From: Pseudoalteromonas viridis
GTDB taxonomy: Bacteria > Pseudomonadota > Gammaproteobacteria > Enterobacterales > Alteromonadaceae
NCBI RefSeq assembly: GCF_017742995.1
Contig: NZ_CP072426.1
Span: forward strand, 558,001 to 622,000
Length of the DNA stretch: 64,000 nt
Direction of reading: 5' to 3'
Shown: positions 9,690 to 19,192 of the stretch, piece after piece
How positions within the stretch are numbered: the stretch's first letter is position 1
How the letters are laid out: the number at the start of each line of letters is the position of its first letter
Made by a program: the position numbers and the translations under genes
The notes under the pieces: generated by a model
Told to the model about the DNA's origin: nothing
Databases searched by the model: none
The model's input: only the letters and a program-made list of their open reading frames with translations

Positions 9690-10154
9690 ATGAAAGGCGA
9701 TAAAGCTGTAATAAGTGCACTGAACACCGTTCTGGCAAACGAGTTGGTGGGTATTAACCAATACTTTCTGCACGCCCGTATGTTTAAGGATTTTGGTTTT
9801 ACAAAGCTTGACAAAGCAGACTATAAAACGTCTATCCAGAAAATGAAAAATGCTGACCGCCTGATTGAGCGCATTCTGTTTCTGGAAGGCCTGCCTAACT
9901 TGCAGGACCTGGGCAGACTCAAGATTGGTGAAAACAGCGAGGAAATGATTGCTGCCAATATGGCATTCGAACAGGCATCTTTAGGAGACCTGGTTGACGC
10001 CATCGCTTTGTGTGAAGAAAAACAGGACTACATCAGTCGCGAAGCGCTGGACAATATTCTCAACGAGCAGGAAGAACAAATTGACTGGCTGGAAACTCAG
10101 CAACACCTTATCAAGGTGACTGGCATCGAAAACTATTTGCAGACTCAGATGTGA
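9690..10154 (+). CDS. bfr: Bacterioferritin subunit, heme type with degenerate ferroxidase site
   Basis: This 154-residue subunit keeps Met52, the residue that ligates heme between two Bfr subunits, along with Glu18 and Glu94. Several diiron ligands are replaced: Glu51 by Lys, His54 by Asn, Glu127 by Gln and His130 by Gln. It is therefore predicted to be poor at ferroxidation and to supply heme for electron export during iron release, in a mixed shell with the preceding subunit. The two genes are cotranscribed with a 9-base gap. Confidence 0.94.
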   Translation: MKGDKAVISALNTVLANELVGINQYFLHARMFKDFGFTKLDKADYKTSIQKMKNADRLIERILFLEGLPNLQDLGRLKIGENSEEMIAANMAFEQASLGDLVDAIALCEEKQDYISREALDNILNEQEEQIDWLETQQHLIKVTGIENYLQTQM

Positions 10155-10158
10155 TACT

Positions 10159-10186
10159 AAAAAAAGGGCTGAAAAGCCCTTTTTTT
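10159..10186. terminator. Bidirectional terminator between bfr and bfd
   Basis: AAAAAGGGCT pairs with AGCCCTTTTT around a GAAA tetraloop. The A and T runs on each side allow it to serve both convergent genes. Confidence 0.88.
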
Positions 10187-10214
10187 GAGAATGTGTATTT
10201 AACGAAATGAGAGG

Positions 10215-10409
10215 TTAAGCAACCTGCTCTGTGACATCAACGATGTCGATAAGCTTTTCATTCAGTATTTTCTTCGCACAGTTACAGCACTTACCGCACT
10301 GTGAACCTACACCCAGCTGTTTGCTCAGATCACGCATAGACCTTGCGCCATCATCAATCGATTCGGCGATTTTTTTATCCGTCACACCGTGGCAAATGCA
10401 GATATACAT
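10215..10409 (-). CDS. bfd: Bacterioferritin-associated ferredoxin
   Basis: Bfd carries a [2Fe-2S] cluster and passes electrons to bacterioferritin heme to release stored iron. The 64-residue protein has the four cluster cysteines as CxC (4 and 6) and CxxC (38 and 41). It is convergent with the two bfr genes, matching its function, and a Fur-like site overlaps its leader, consistent with induction during iron starvation. Confidence 0.95.
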   Translation of the reverse strand: MYICICHGVTDKKIAESIDDGARSMRDLSKQLGVGSQCGKCCNCAKKILNEKLIDIVDVTEQVA

Positions 10410-10412
10410 AAC

Positions 10413-10427
10413 TGAAAACCATTCTCA
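10413..10427 (-). promoter_or_regulatory. Candidate Fur box in the bfd leader
   Basis: The minus strand reads TGAGAATGGTTTTCA, 12 of 15 matches to the Fur 7-1-7 consensus, ending 4 bases before the bfd ATG. A second partial match (TGAGAATAATT) lies at 10494-10504. Confidence 0.5.
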
Positions 10428-10740
10428 ATAACCTTAACTGCAGATAAGTTTAATCTAAACAAAAATGGTTATCAACAACAAAAACAGAAATAATGAGAAT
10501 AATTCGTAGTTGCATTGCTTGGGCTTTTCTTACACCTTTCAGTTCAAAGGCTTAGGCTTTTGCCCCGGTTAGCTATTTTTTACCTAAAAATTAGTCATTG
10601 GGTACATTTTTTCCAAATCTAGTTCAGAGCGGCTTATAAATTGATATAATTAGTGTGATCTGAGCAATGCATGCCTCAGCAGCTATGACTGCACAAAGCG
10701 TCAAAGGACTGTTCTCTGTTGTGCACCCGGGAACGTGAGA
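10428..10740. promoter_or_regulatory. Divergent control region of bfd and the GGDEF-EAL gene
   Basis: This 310-base region is AT-rich. A TATAAT at 10645-10650, with a weak TTCAGA 16 bases upstream, is a candidate promoter for the gene at 10741. No gene was seen. Confidence 0.4.
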
Positions 10741-13700
10741 ATGAACTACTGGCTACAAGCAGCGTTATTGTCTTTATTATTAATGTGCCATCACCTGGTG
10801 GTTGCAAATCCCTATTATGCAAATCAGCTCAGCCGCCTTTCCACACAGGAGGGACTTTCTCAGTCTAGCGTAACTGGCCTGGTTCAGGATAACCAAGGGT
10901 ATATCTGGATAGCCACCCATCAGGGCCTCAACCGGTATGACGGCAATCAGTTCAGCCCCTTTGCGGGCCAGACACAGTTTTTGGGCAGCGACATTGTGCT
11001 GATCAAGCTACTGGAGGACAACCAACTCTTTATCTCAACCGCGCAATCAGGTGCCTTTTTACTCAACACCTACACTTTTGTACTGGAGAAGTTATTTGAC
11101 CAGGGAGGACGCCAGGGCATAGCCCCCGACGCCGCGGTCAATGCAGTCGCTCAATTCAAGAACAATTACGTGATTGCGATTGAGAATGTGCTATACACAG
11201 TCAATGCAAAAACGCTCGCTTCTAGACGCCTTGCTACCCTCCCCCACAAGGCTTATATCCGAACCTTGCTGGTTTGGCACAATACATTGCTCATAGGCTC
11301 TGAGTCTGGGCTGTTTCAGCTTGAAAACGACCAGGTTTTCCCACTTAACCATTTAGGCCCTGTAAGCGGGTCTGTGCTCAACAATAATGTGAAAATGCTA
11401 AAGCAAGATTCAGCGCTTGGGCTGCTTGTCGGGACAGTAGAAGGGCTGTTTGTTATCCCAAATGATGACATTGAGCTACACAGCGAGCAAGCCTACCTAC
11501 TGGTTCCAAAACTCAATATTTGGGCACATGAACGTGGCCCTTATGGAGAATACCTGGCCACAGATACTGGGTTGTACCTGCTTGAGCGCCGTAGTCACAG
11601 TGCTACCGCACTTATCTCGTTCACCGAAAGTCGTTACTTAACGCCGCAAAATACCATTCCCGTGATGTTGTTAGACAAACACGATAATCTGTGGCTTGGG
11701 TCAAATAATAATGGCGTATTTGTCTGGCCAACATCTGCGTATCGGTTTAAGCTGCTCGCTTCTCACAACGATAACTTCAACAATAATATCTGGGCAGTGC
11801 ATCAAAGCAACGACGGCACACTCTGGCTTGGCAGCGATGACGGACTACACCGCTTTTCTGCAGACCAACAACCAACACTGCAACAGAGTTATTTTCGCGA
11901 CCCAAACCACAAATCAGCTTATGGCAGTCACGCAGTATATCGCATCTATAGCTCGCCTTATCTGGCCGACAATATCCTCCTGCTCGACACCAGAGCCGGG
12001 TTACAGCAGTTTGATACCTCGACCGGGCAAGCCTCACCAATCATGATATCCAACACAAGCGTTGCAATGACGGACGACGACCATCTGGTCGGGTCGTTAA
12101 TGCTGGACCAACGCACCCTGTTGTTTCACACCCATCATCATATTTTCCTGTACGACCTTGCTTTACAAACAATGACCAGACTGACTGAACTGGAAGCACA
12201 GCTTGATGATTTGCAAAGCCTGTTATTTTTGCCTCCCAGACCAGAAAAACCTGATGAGCTGCTATTGAGCACTGCCACAGCCCTGCTCAGTTACGACCGG
12301 CGCAACCACCAGCTCACACCCGTGTGGCAAGCCGAGCAAGCGCCTGACAGTGCCTACCCACTCGTTAATGACTGGATGCAGGACTCACAGGGAAGGCTCT
12401 GGCTGGCAACCAACACCATAGGATTGATTGCGCTTGAAACAAGTAACTTGCAACCCATCATACACATCACCGAAAACCAGGGGCTGGCGACCAACACTTT
12501 GTACCAACTTGAGCGCGATCTGCACAATAAGCTTTGGATCAGCAGCCAAAATGGGCTCTATACACTGGATTTGGACACATTGCACCTCGACCATTTTGAC
12601 CATCGCAATGGTCTGATCACCAACGAGTTTAACCTGGGGGCAAGTCAGGTATTGCATTCGGGCGACATACTGTTTGGCACGCCCAATGGCGCAGTGAAGT
12701 TTAACCCCAGTGCCTTTACGCTGCCACCTGAGCGCAACCCCCTCGCGTTTTCTAATCTACAACTGATGTCACGGCCTGTGCTAGCATCCCCGGCGCAATT
12801 ACGCGAAGGAACCTTGCAGTTAGAATATGACGATATGGGATTTCGCTTTGAGTTCAGCCAGTTCAATATTTTCAATGAACGGCGTAACTTTGTGCATGCA
12901 CACCTGTCCGGACCGAGTTCCGTTGAAATCGAGCATGTCCGCAACAACTATCTGTTTTTCAATACATTAAAACCCGGAAACTATACCCTGACATTATCAG
13001 AGCTCATACCCGGCAGTCATGAAAAACGCGCTCAGAGCCAGCTGCATTTTGAAGTTAAACATGCCTGGTGGAATACACAACTTGCCATGCTCAGCTATGT
13101 GTTGTTCGCCAGTGGGTTACTACTGTTTATCTATCGCAAACACCAGAGTAAACAACTCGCGCTACGCCGGACCTACGAGCAGTTGGCACATGCCAAAGCC
13201 CAGACCGACTTGGCACTGAAAAAAACACAAAGTGGGTTGTGGAGTATGGAGATCCCAACTCAGCAAATCACCCTGCTAGGCAATGCCCAGGATGCCAGCC
13301 ACAGCAAGCAACTCAGTCTCAACGCCTTTTTTGATAAGGTACACCCACAAGATCAGGAGATGGTCAGGCATCAGTGGGCACGCTTTCTAGCCGCGCCAGA
13401 CAGCCAGCTTTCTATTACATACCGAATTCACTCAAAACAACGCGGCTGGCTTTGGTATCACGATATAGCCAAAGTCAGCGAGTGGGATGCTCAAGGTGAG
13501 CCGCTCAAAGCATCCGGCATTTACAGCAATGTGACAGAGCAAAAAGCCAATCAGCTGAATGCCGCCATGTTTGCTCAGGCCTTATCTCAAATTCAGGACT
13601 GGTTACTGATATTAGACCGTAATCTGCAACTGCTGTCAGTCAATCAAAGTCTGGCAGCCTCTTTAGGGTTGAGTAGTAAAGTCCCTCAACAGCAGCTGAC

Positions 13701-15237
13701 TCTCACTAAACTGAAAAAGCTGCTGGGACGACAACAACTGACTCAGCTGCTTAGTGCGCTAAGACAGATCCAGCCCAAAGAGAATATTAAACAGGAAATT
13801 GATATCACTTTTGATACACAGCGACAGAGCACGGTACAGCTGAGCATCAATGCCGTTGCGGATGATGGGGGTGACATTGAGTTTCTGGTAATTGTTGGCG
13901 CAGATCTGTCGCAACAAAAGCAGGCCCAAAGTGAATTGCGTTACCTCGCTAACTTCGACGCACTGACCGACTTACCCAACCGAAACCTGATGCTTCAGCA
14001 TATTGAATTCGCTATTTATAACGCTTCGAAGCATAACGCAGGGTGCGCATTATTATTTATTGATCTCGATAAATTTAAGCCAATCAATGATGCTTATGGT
14101 CACTATGCAGGCGACCAGCTACTGATAGCAGTAACGCAACGGATCAGCAGTGTGCTTAGTGAACACTGCATATTGGGCCGACAGAGCGGCGATGAATTTA
14201 TTGTACTGGTAAAAACCTTTGCAGACATCGCACAGATCACCGAGCTGGCTCAGCACATGATCAACTCCTTGTGCGCGAAATACGAGGTGGATGGTATCTC
14301 TATGAGTATTTCAGCGAGCGTCGGGGTGGCTATTTACCCTTTTGACGCGCAAACAGCCGAAGCCTTATTACGTAACGCCGATATCGCCATGCTAAGCGCC
14401 AAGCAAAGTAGCAGAAACAGCTTCAAGTTTTTCACCAGTGAGATGAACGCGCACCTGAGCAGAAAACTCAGTCTCGAAGCGGCACTCAAAGAAGCCGTTA
14501 CAGATAATCAGCTCTACAACCACTATCAACCGATTGTAAACACCACTAATCATACGCTTACTGGCGTGGAACTGCTCATGCGCTGGCAACTGGAATCAAC
14601 CCCGATTTCACCTGCCGAGTTTATTCCTATTGCAGAAGAAGTGGGCTTAATTGAGCAAATGACAACGCAAGCATTGCGTCGTGCACTCGCAGAGTTGGCA
14701 CCGTTTTTCCGCCAGCAGGCGTCGTTCTATTTATCGTTGAACCTCTCTCCACAACATATTATGCGTGACAACCTTGCCACTTCACTGAACGATATTGTCG
14801 CGGAGTTTGGGCTCTGTAATCACCAGCTAAAGCTGGAAATCACCGAAAACAGCTTTCTGGCAGACAGGCACAAAGCCGGGAAAACACTGGCCGAGCTCAA
14901 AAAGTGTGGTTTTACCCTGCTATTAGATGATTTTGGCACCGGATACTCATCACTCACTTACCTGAGCCAGTTTCCCATCGACATTATCAAAATCGATCAG
15001 AGCTTTATTCGCACTTTGGAAACCCATCCGCATAACCGCTCAATTGTAAAGACCATCTATATGCTGGCACAGAATCTTCATATGGCGTGTATCGCCGAAG
15101 GGGTAGAAACAGCGCAGCAGGTGAGCTTCCTTCGGGATTTGGGCTGCGAATATATGCAGGGATATTATTTTTCCAAGCCTTTAAGCGCAAGCGGGCTGCT
15201 TAAACAATACCCGCCGGATGTCGCCGAAGTCGGCTAA
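10741..15237 (+). CDS. Reg_prop sensor diguanylate cyclase/phosphodiesterase (GGDEF-EAL)
   Basis: A 1498-residue membrane protein. After a signal peptide comes a periplasmic two-component-regulator propeller (Reg_prop, repeated GLS.S.V..L..D..G..WIAT-type motifs such as DNQGYIWIATHQGLNRYDG) ending in a Y_Y_Y-like domain. One membrane segment lies near residue 785, followed by PAS-like sensing, GGDEF and EAL domains. The GGDEF site reads SGDEF near residue 1147, a usually active variant, and no RxxD inhibitory site precedes it. The EAL domain reads ELL but keeps the DDFGTGYS, KID and EGVE residues, so phosphodiesterase activity is plausible. The ATG at 10741 is preferred to the GTG at 10735 because of GGGA 8 bases upstream. 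The stop codon overlaps that of the convergent hybrid kinase. Confidence 0.92.
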   Translation: MNYWLQAALLSLLLMCHHLVVANPYYANQLSRLSTQEGLSQSSVTGLVQDNQGYIWIATHQGLNRYDGNQFSPFAGQTQFLGSDIVLIKLLEDNQLFISTAQSGAFLLNTYTFVLEKLFDQGGRQGIAPDAAVNAVAQFKNNYVIAIENVLYTVNAKTLASRRLATLPHKAYIRTLLVWHNTLLIGSESGLFQLENDQVFPLNHLGPVSGSVLNNNVKMLKQDSALGLLVGTVEGLFVIPNDDIELHSEQAYLLVPKLNIWAHERGPYGEYLATDTGLYLLERRSHSATALISFTESRYLTPQNTIPVMLLDKHDNLWLGSNNNGVFVWPTSAYRFKLLASHNDNFNNNIWAVHQSNDGTLWLGSDDGLHRFSADQQPTLQQSYFRDPNHKSAYGSHAVYRIYSSPYLADNILLLDTRAGLQQFDTSTGQASPIMISNTSVAMTDDDHLVGSLMLDQRTLLFHTHHHIFLYDLALQTMTRLTELEAQLDDLQSLLFLPPRPEKPDELLLSTATALLSYDRRNHQLTPVWQAEQAPDSAYPLVNDWMQDSQGRLWLATNTIGLIALETSNLQPIIHITENQGLATNTLYQLERDLHNKLWISSQNGLYTLDLDTLHLDHFDHRNGLITNEFNLGASQVLHSGDILFGTPNGAVKFNPSAFTLPPERNPLAFSNLQLMSRPVLASPAQLREGTLQLEYDDMGFRFEFSQFNIFNERRNFVHAHLSGPSSVEIEHVRNNYLFFNTLKPGNYTLTLSELIPGSHEKRAQSQLHFEVKHAWWNTQLAMLSYVLFASGLLLFIYRKHQSKQLALRRTYEQLAHAKAQTDLALKKTQSGLWSMEIPTQQITLLGNAQDASHSKQLSLNAFFDKVHPQDQEMVRHQWARFLAAPDSQLSITYRIHSKQRGWLWYHDIAKVSEWDAQGEPLKASGIYSNVTEQKANQLNAAMFAQALSQIQDWLLILDRNLQLLSVNQSLAASLGLSSKVPQQQLTLTKLKKLLGRQQLTQLLSALRQIQPKENIKQEIDITFDTQRQSTVQLSINAVADDGGDIEFLVIVGADLSQQKQAQSELRYLANFDALTDLPNRNLMLQHIEFAIYNASKHNAGCALLFIDLDKFKPINDAYGHYAGDQLLIAVTQRISSVLSEHCILGRQSGDEFIVLVKTFADIAQITELAQHMINSLCAKYEVDGISMSISASVGVAIYPFDAQTAEALLRNADIAMLSAKQSSRNSFKFFTSEMNAHLSRKLSLEAALKEAVTDNQLYNHYQPIVNTTNHTLTGVELLMRWQLESTPISPAEFIPIAEEVGLIEQMTTQALRRALAELAPFFRQQASFYLSLNLSPQHIMRDNLATSLNDIVAEFGLCNHQLKLEITENSFLADRHKAGKTLAELKKCGFTLLLDDFGTGYSSLTYLSQFPIDIIKIDQSFIRTLETHPHNRSIVKTIYMLAQNLHMACIAEGVETAQQVSFLRDLGCEYMQGYYFSKPLSASGLLKQYPPDVAEVG

Positions 15238-17996
15238 CGATTTTGCCATCGGTTCAGACACTGGTAGAGCGCATCCGGCTCTATGGGTTTGGAAACAAAA
15301 TCATCCATCCCCACTTGCAGACACTTCACTTTATCCTCGTTAAAGGCGTTGGCTGTAATAGCGACAATATAAGGCGAGCCATATAAATTGGGGTTTTGCC
15401 TGATCCGGCGCGTACAGTCAAAGCCATCCATATTTGGCATCTGACAATCCATCAGGATAAGCGGAAATCCGGCCCCTTCCATAATGGCCAGAGCATCCAG
15501 ACCATCATTGGCTTTAGTCAGGCTACATCCGGTATGCTCCATTAATTTGGCTGCAACAATTTGGTTGATTGGATTGTCTTCAACCAGCAGGACGTTCACA
15601 CCATTCAAGTCCGGTGCACTGATATGCTGTTTCTCCTCAACCTGAGCCTCACCCACCGGCGCTGGAATGACCACAGTGAAGGTGCTGCCTTTGCCCCAGG
15701 CACTGTCAAGATGAATAGAGCCGCCCATGGCTTCTGCCAGGCGCTTACAGATAGTCAAACCAAGCCCAGTGCCACCGTATTTACGGGTTGTCGATACATC
15801 CGCCTGAATAAACTCACCAAACAACAGCTTTTGCTTCTCTTGCGCGATACCCACGCCTGTGTCTGCTATGGCAATATGCAAGGCCTCATCAACATAGCCG
15901 GCGGTCAGCTTGATGCTGCCCTGCTCGGTAAACTTGCCGGCATTGCTCAGCAGGTTGTTGATGATTTGCGTGACTCTAAGTTCATCCAGCTTGAGGAAGT
16001 TTGGCACCGCGTCACTCACCTCATAACTGAATGTTACCCCGGCTTTGACGCCGGTTTTACAAAACGAGGTAGTCAACAAACGCAACATTTTACGACACTC
16101 AACATCGTGCCGGTCCAGCTCCAGTGCGCCCGCCTCAATTTTTGAGTAATCGAGAATGTCATTGAGGATCAACAACAGATTATGTGCCGACTGGTAGATG
16201 ATCTGCAACGACTCAGCAACTGACGAGTCATGGGTTTGACGCTGCATATCTGCGGTCATGCCAATAATGCCGTTCAGCGGCGTGCGAATTTCATGACTCA
16301 TATTGGCCAAAAACAAGCTCTTTGCCGAGCTGGCTTTGTTGGCCCTGTCCAGCGCGTCAATCAGCTCTTCCGTTTTCTCCTGCACCTGAGTTTCTAACTG
16401 AGCATTAAAGTTCTTCAGCTGGGCATTAAGGGACTGGTTTTCCTGATTCGCCTTTTGTAACTTTTTAAAGCTCATGGAAAGCTTAAATGCCAGCTGGGTG
16501 AACTGCTGTTGCAGCGTGATCACCTCAAGAAACGTGGCTTCCTCGCGGGGTGACAAGTCGTCATTACGGCTGGCGGGGTCGAAGCCATTCAGTCGGGTGC
16601 TCAAATCATGCATGGGATTGATCAGCATACGGGTCAGCTTGCTAACCAGCACACTACTCAGGGCGATTATGAACAAGGCCAAGAAAAAAGACTGCCCCCA
16701 GGCAGACGCTACTGCCAAATTGACGTACTTTCGCTCAATCAGGCTGATAACCTGCCAGCTAAACTCCTCTGAGCGCACGCTACGGCGGTAAAACACCTCT
16801 TCTGTTTTTCCGATATACAAATTCTGGTTGTCGTTTGTCAGCGCATTGAGTGTTTCATCATCCAATGCATCCAGAGTGTTAAAATCAGACTTCAGTGAGC
16901 TAAAGACTACCTTATTGTCGCTATCGAGGATCATCAGGTGCCCCATATGCGATAAAACGCGGGGAATAAACTGCTCAAATGTATTAAAAAATACCGACCC
17001 TTCGACAATACCGGAAAAGTCCCCTGCATTGTAAATTGGTGCGGAAATGGCCACAATCGAGTCATCACCAAACCCGCGGCCTCTGAAAATACCCGACACA
17101 AAGCCATTGGGATAATAAGGCGCCTGGATAAAATACTGACGATCGGATACAGCCGGCACTTCGCCCGCTAAACTGGTCCTGAGTGTATCGGGATAAAAGT
17201 GGCTGACCAGACCGCTTGCATCGGCAGTAATCGCGGTACGAATATTCGGGTATGACTCAACCAGGCGGGTGATCGTCTGCTGTGGGTCCAGTCCGGCTTC
17301 GATATTGTGCGCTGCATCCGCCAGCGCCCGGCGATGATTACCTAAAAAGCCATCTATGCGCTGTGCGGTGGTGTTGGCCACATCACTCAGCTGTGCCCGC
17401 ACCTCAAATTCAATTCGTTCGTAGTGGCTGTTGGTCAGCATAATGGTTGTCACCAGCACCACCAGAATAATGAGGTGACTGATCATGTAATTGAGGATGC
17501 GATAGAGCGGTTTGGCCTGCCACAGCTGTTTAAACAAGAACAACGACAACAGGTCAACAATGACCAGACAAATGGCGGCATTGATGAAGTATTTGGCCAG
17601 AGCCGTCACGATTACCAGCAAATTGAGATCAAGCGCAAACTTACCAAACAGGAAGAGCAGCGGGATCCCGAACAGTATCCAAAACGCCAGCCCCCGCATA
17701 AACAAGGGCTTATTGGGCCTGACACAAAATATCTGCAGCCAGGCTATTTCTAACAAAAACACCATAGAGGGCCAGCAATGGCCCCAGCGGTAAAATATGA
17801 AGGCTGCGCCTATCGCAACGCACAGCAAGGCATAGCGCCATCCCAGCGACATCAGCGCCAGAATAACAAACAGCTGCCCCAGCAGAAATTCGGAACTATC
17901 CAGGAACCATAACGGCAGCAGGTTAGCAAAACCACCTAATAACCCCAGCACAACCGCAATTGCGATCTTAGGTAATGCTATTATTTTCCCGAACAA
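15234..17996 (-). CDS. Hybrid sensor histidine kinase with dCache sensor and receiver
   Basis: A 920-residue inner-membrane kinase. The N-terminus has about six hydrophobic segments (residues 10-185), then a periplasmic dCache-like domain to about residue 440, a membrane segment, and a coiled coil rich in Gln and Asn. The HisKA motif NMSHEIRTPLNGI carries phospho-acceptor His568. HATPase_c has N, G1 (IADTGVGI) and G2 (GGTGLGL) boxes. The C-terminal receiver has VEDNPIN and phospho-acceptor Asp850 in LMDCQMPNMDG. The start is TTG at 17996 after GAGGAG 8 bases upstream; an in-frame TGA lies two codons before it. The output partner is not obvious; the 3' end overlaps the GGDEF-EAL gene by 4 bases. 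Confidence 0.92.
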   Translation of the reverse strand: MFGKIIALPKIAIAVVLGLLGGFANLLPLWFLDSSEFLLGQLFVILALMSLGWRYALLCVAIGAAFIFYRWGHCWPSMVFLLEIAWLQIFCVRPNKPLFMRGLAFWILFGIPLLFLFGKFALDLNLLVIVTALAKYFINAAICLVIVDLLSLFLFKQLWQAKPLYRILNYMISHLIILVVLVTTIMLTNSHYERIEFEVRAQLSDVANTTAQRIDGFLGNHRRALADAAHNIEAGLDPQQTITRLVESYPNIRTAITADASGLVSHFYPDTLRTSLAGEVPAVSDRQYFIQAPYYPNGFVSGIFRGRGFGDDSIVAISAPIYNAGDFSGIVEGSVFFNTFEQFIPRVLSHMGHLMILDSDNKVVFSSLKSDFNTLDALDDETLNALTNDNQNLYIGKTEEVFYRRSVRSEEFSWQVISLIERKYVNLAVASAWGQSFFLALFIIALSSVLVSKLTRMLINPMHDLSTRLNGFDPASRNDDLSPREEATFLEVITLQQQFTQLAFKLSMSFKKLQKANQENQSLNAQLKNFNAQLETQVQEKTEELIDALDRANKASSAKSLFLANMSHEIRTPLNGIIGMTADMQRQTHDSSVAESLQIIYQSAHNLLLILNDILDYSKIEAGALELDRHDVECRKMLRLLTTSFCKTGVKAGVTFSYEVSDAVPNFLKLDELRVTQIINNLLSNAGKFTEQGSIKLTAGYVDEALHIAIADTGVGIAQEKQKLLFGEFIQADVSTTRKYGGTGLGLTICKRLAEAMGGSIHLDSAWGKGSTFTVVIPAPVGEAQVEEKQHISAPDLNGVNVLLVEDNPINQIVAAKLMEHTGCSLTKANDGLDALAIMEGAGFPLILMDCQMPNMDGFDCTRRIRQNPNLYGSPYIVAITANAFNEDKVKCLQVGMDDFVSKPIEPDALYQCLNRWQNR

Positions 17997-18004
17997 TACT
18001 CAGG

Positions 18005-18145
18005 CTCCTCTTGTTTCCAACACCCACCGAAACCGAACGCAGCAGGCATACGATGACGTTCCGGTGCGCCAGCCAGCGATGCAGGCGTTTACCCGCACCA
18101 CACAAACCTAGGTTGCCTGAGTCTCGCTAACTGGTGATTTTTATT
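18005..18145 (-). promoter_or_regulatory. GC-rich, possibly structured leader of the hybrid kinase
   Basis: The 196-base gap upstream of the kinase start contains complementary blocks; on the minus strand GGTGCG pairs with CGCACC around about 27 bases that themselves include GCC/GGC pairing. The stretch stands out from the AT-rich DNA beside it. It matches no riboswitch class I could recognise by eye. Confidence 0.25.
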
Positions 18146-18192
18146 TTATTAATACTGTTAAAAAGTAAAGGAAAAACTGAGTTTTGCCAAGT

Positions 18193-19083
18193 TTAGTGAT
18201 CAGGACAATCATGGCTTTCTATTTGTAATACACATTGCTTGACGGCATAGGTCTTCATCAAGGCGCGCTCAACTTCCAAACGACATGCTTCATCATGCAT
18301 TTCAATTGTGCAATGGTGTTTAAGCACAATGTGCGCACCCACCGTTAACTGATTGTCCAGATTAGTCACCGTGATATTATGCACACTCTCAACATGCTCC
18401 GTAGACAGGATCAACCGCTCCAGCTTATCGACCGCTGGCAACAACTGCGACTTTTCTGTCAGGCCCTTAATACAGGTATAAATAACCTTGATACCGGTGA
18501 ACAGAACAAACACGGAAATCAGCATGCTCGATATAATATCAATAACTTCCCAGTTGGTGAGGTGGATCAGTACGCCTGCCACAAAGGTAGAAATGGTAGA
18601 AAGTAAGTCAAAAAAGGAATGCAGAAAAACAGCGTACACATTAATGCTGTCTTTACGCCCTTTATACAACACCCACGCCGACGCACCGTGAAACAAAAAC
18701 CCAACGGCCGCGATGCTGGACATGGCAAAGGCGTTTACATTAAGGTCATGACCATCGCCGTGATGCCCAAGCCGCTCGCCACCTTCAAGCAAAATGATAG
18801 CGGCGATAGATAAATACAGTAACCCGTTGAACAACCCGCCGGTATACTCCGCTTTCTTGTATCCGTCGTTATAGGTTTTCGCTAACTTGATTGCAACCGC
18901 CGAAGCGATCAAGGCAATGAGCAAAGAGCTGTTGTGTACAAATAAATGTCCGGCATCGGCCAGAACCGCCAGCGAGTTCGCGTAATACGCACCAACTACC
19001 TGAATAATCATAAAGGTACAGGTGAGTGCAAGTGCGATTAGAAGTCGATTTCGAGACGCTTGGTGTGTTGTCAGATCGGTCAT
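18193..19083 (-). CDS. Cation diffusion facilitator family metal transporter
   Basis: A 296-residue CDF antiporter that should export Zn2+ or a similar divalent ion in exchange for protons. Six membrane helices are visible, with a His-rich loop (GERLGHHGDGHD, 102-113) and a cytoplasmic C-terminal domain ending in a CxxxxxxHDCPDH-like His/Cys tail. In helix 5 the usual HxxxD is present (His155, Asp159). In helix 2 the usual HxxxD reads His46-L-F-V-His50, so one acidic ligand is replaced by histidine. It is monocistronic. The family is clear; metal specificity is not. Confidence 0.9.
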   Translation of the reverse strand: MTDLTTHQASRNRLLIALALTCTFMIIQVVGAYYANSLAVLADAGHLFVHNSSLLIALIASAVAIKLAKTYNDGYKKAEYTGGLFNGLLYLSIAAIILLEGGERLGHHGDGHDLNVNAFAMSSIAAVGFLFHGASAWVLYKGRKDSINVYAVFLHSFFDLLSTISTFVAGVLIHLTNWEVIDIISSMLISVFVLFTGIKVIYTCIKGLTEKSQLLPAVDKLERLILSTEHVESVHNITVTNLDNQLTVGAHIVLKHHCTIEMHDEACRLEVERALMKTYAVKQCVLQIESHDCPDH

Positions 19084-19192
19084 TCGAGCAGTTTAATGCC
19101 TTATAAAATACAGCAGGGGAAATGATATACAGTCGCAATTGTACCCTGATTTCAACGACTGCGCATCAAAAATGTCAGCTGTAAACAATAAA

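Noticed and set aside
9249..9773. 174-codon frame antisense to the bacterioferritin genes
   Set aside because: It is a shadow of two well-supported genes with a promoter and ribosome sites on the other strand.
10735..10740. GTG start for the Reg_prop-GGDEF-EAL gene
   Set aside because: The GGGA ribosome site is only 2 bases away; the ATG at 10741 has correct spacing.
18005..18145. c-di-GMP (GEMM) riboswitch before the hybrid kinase
   Set aside because: The conserved GEMM bases and tetraloop-receptor pattern could not be matched; only generic pairing is visible.
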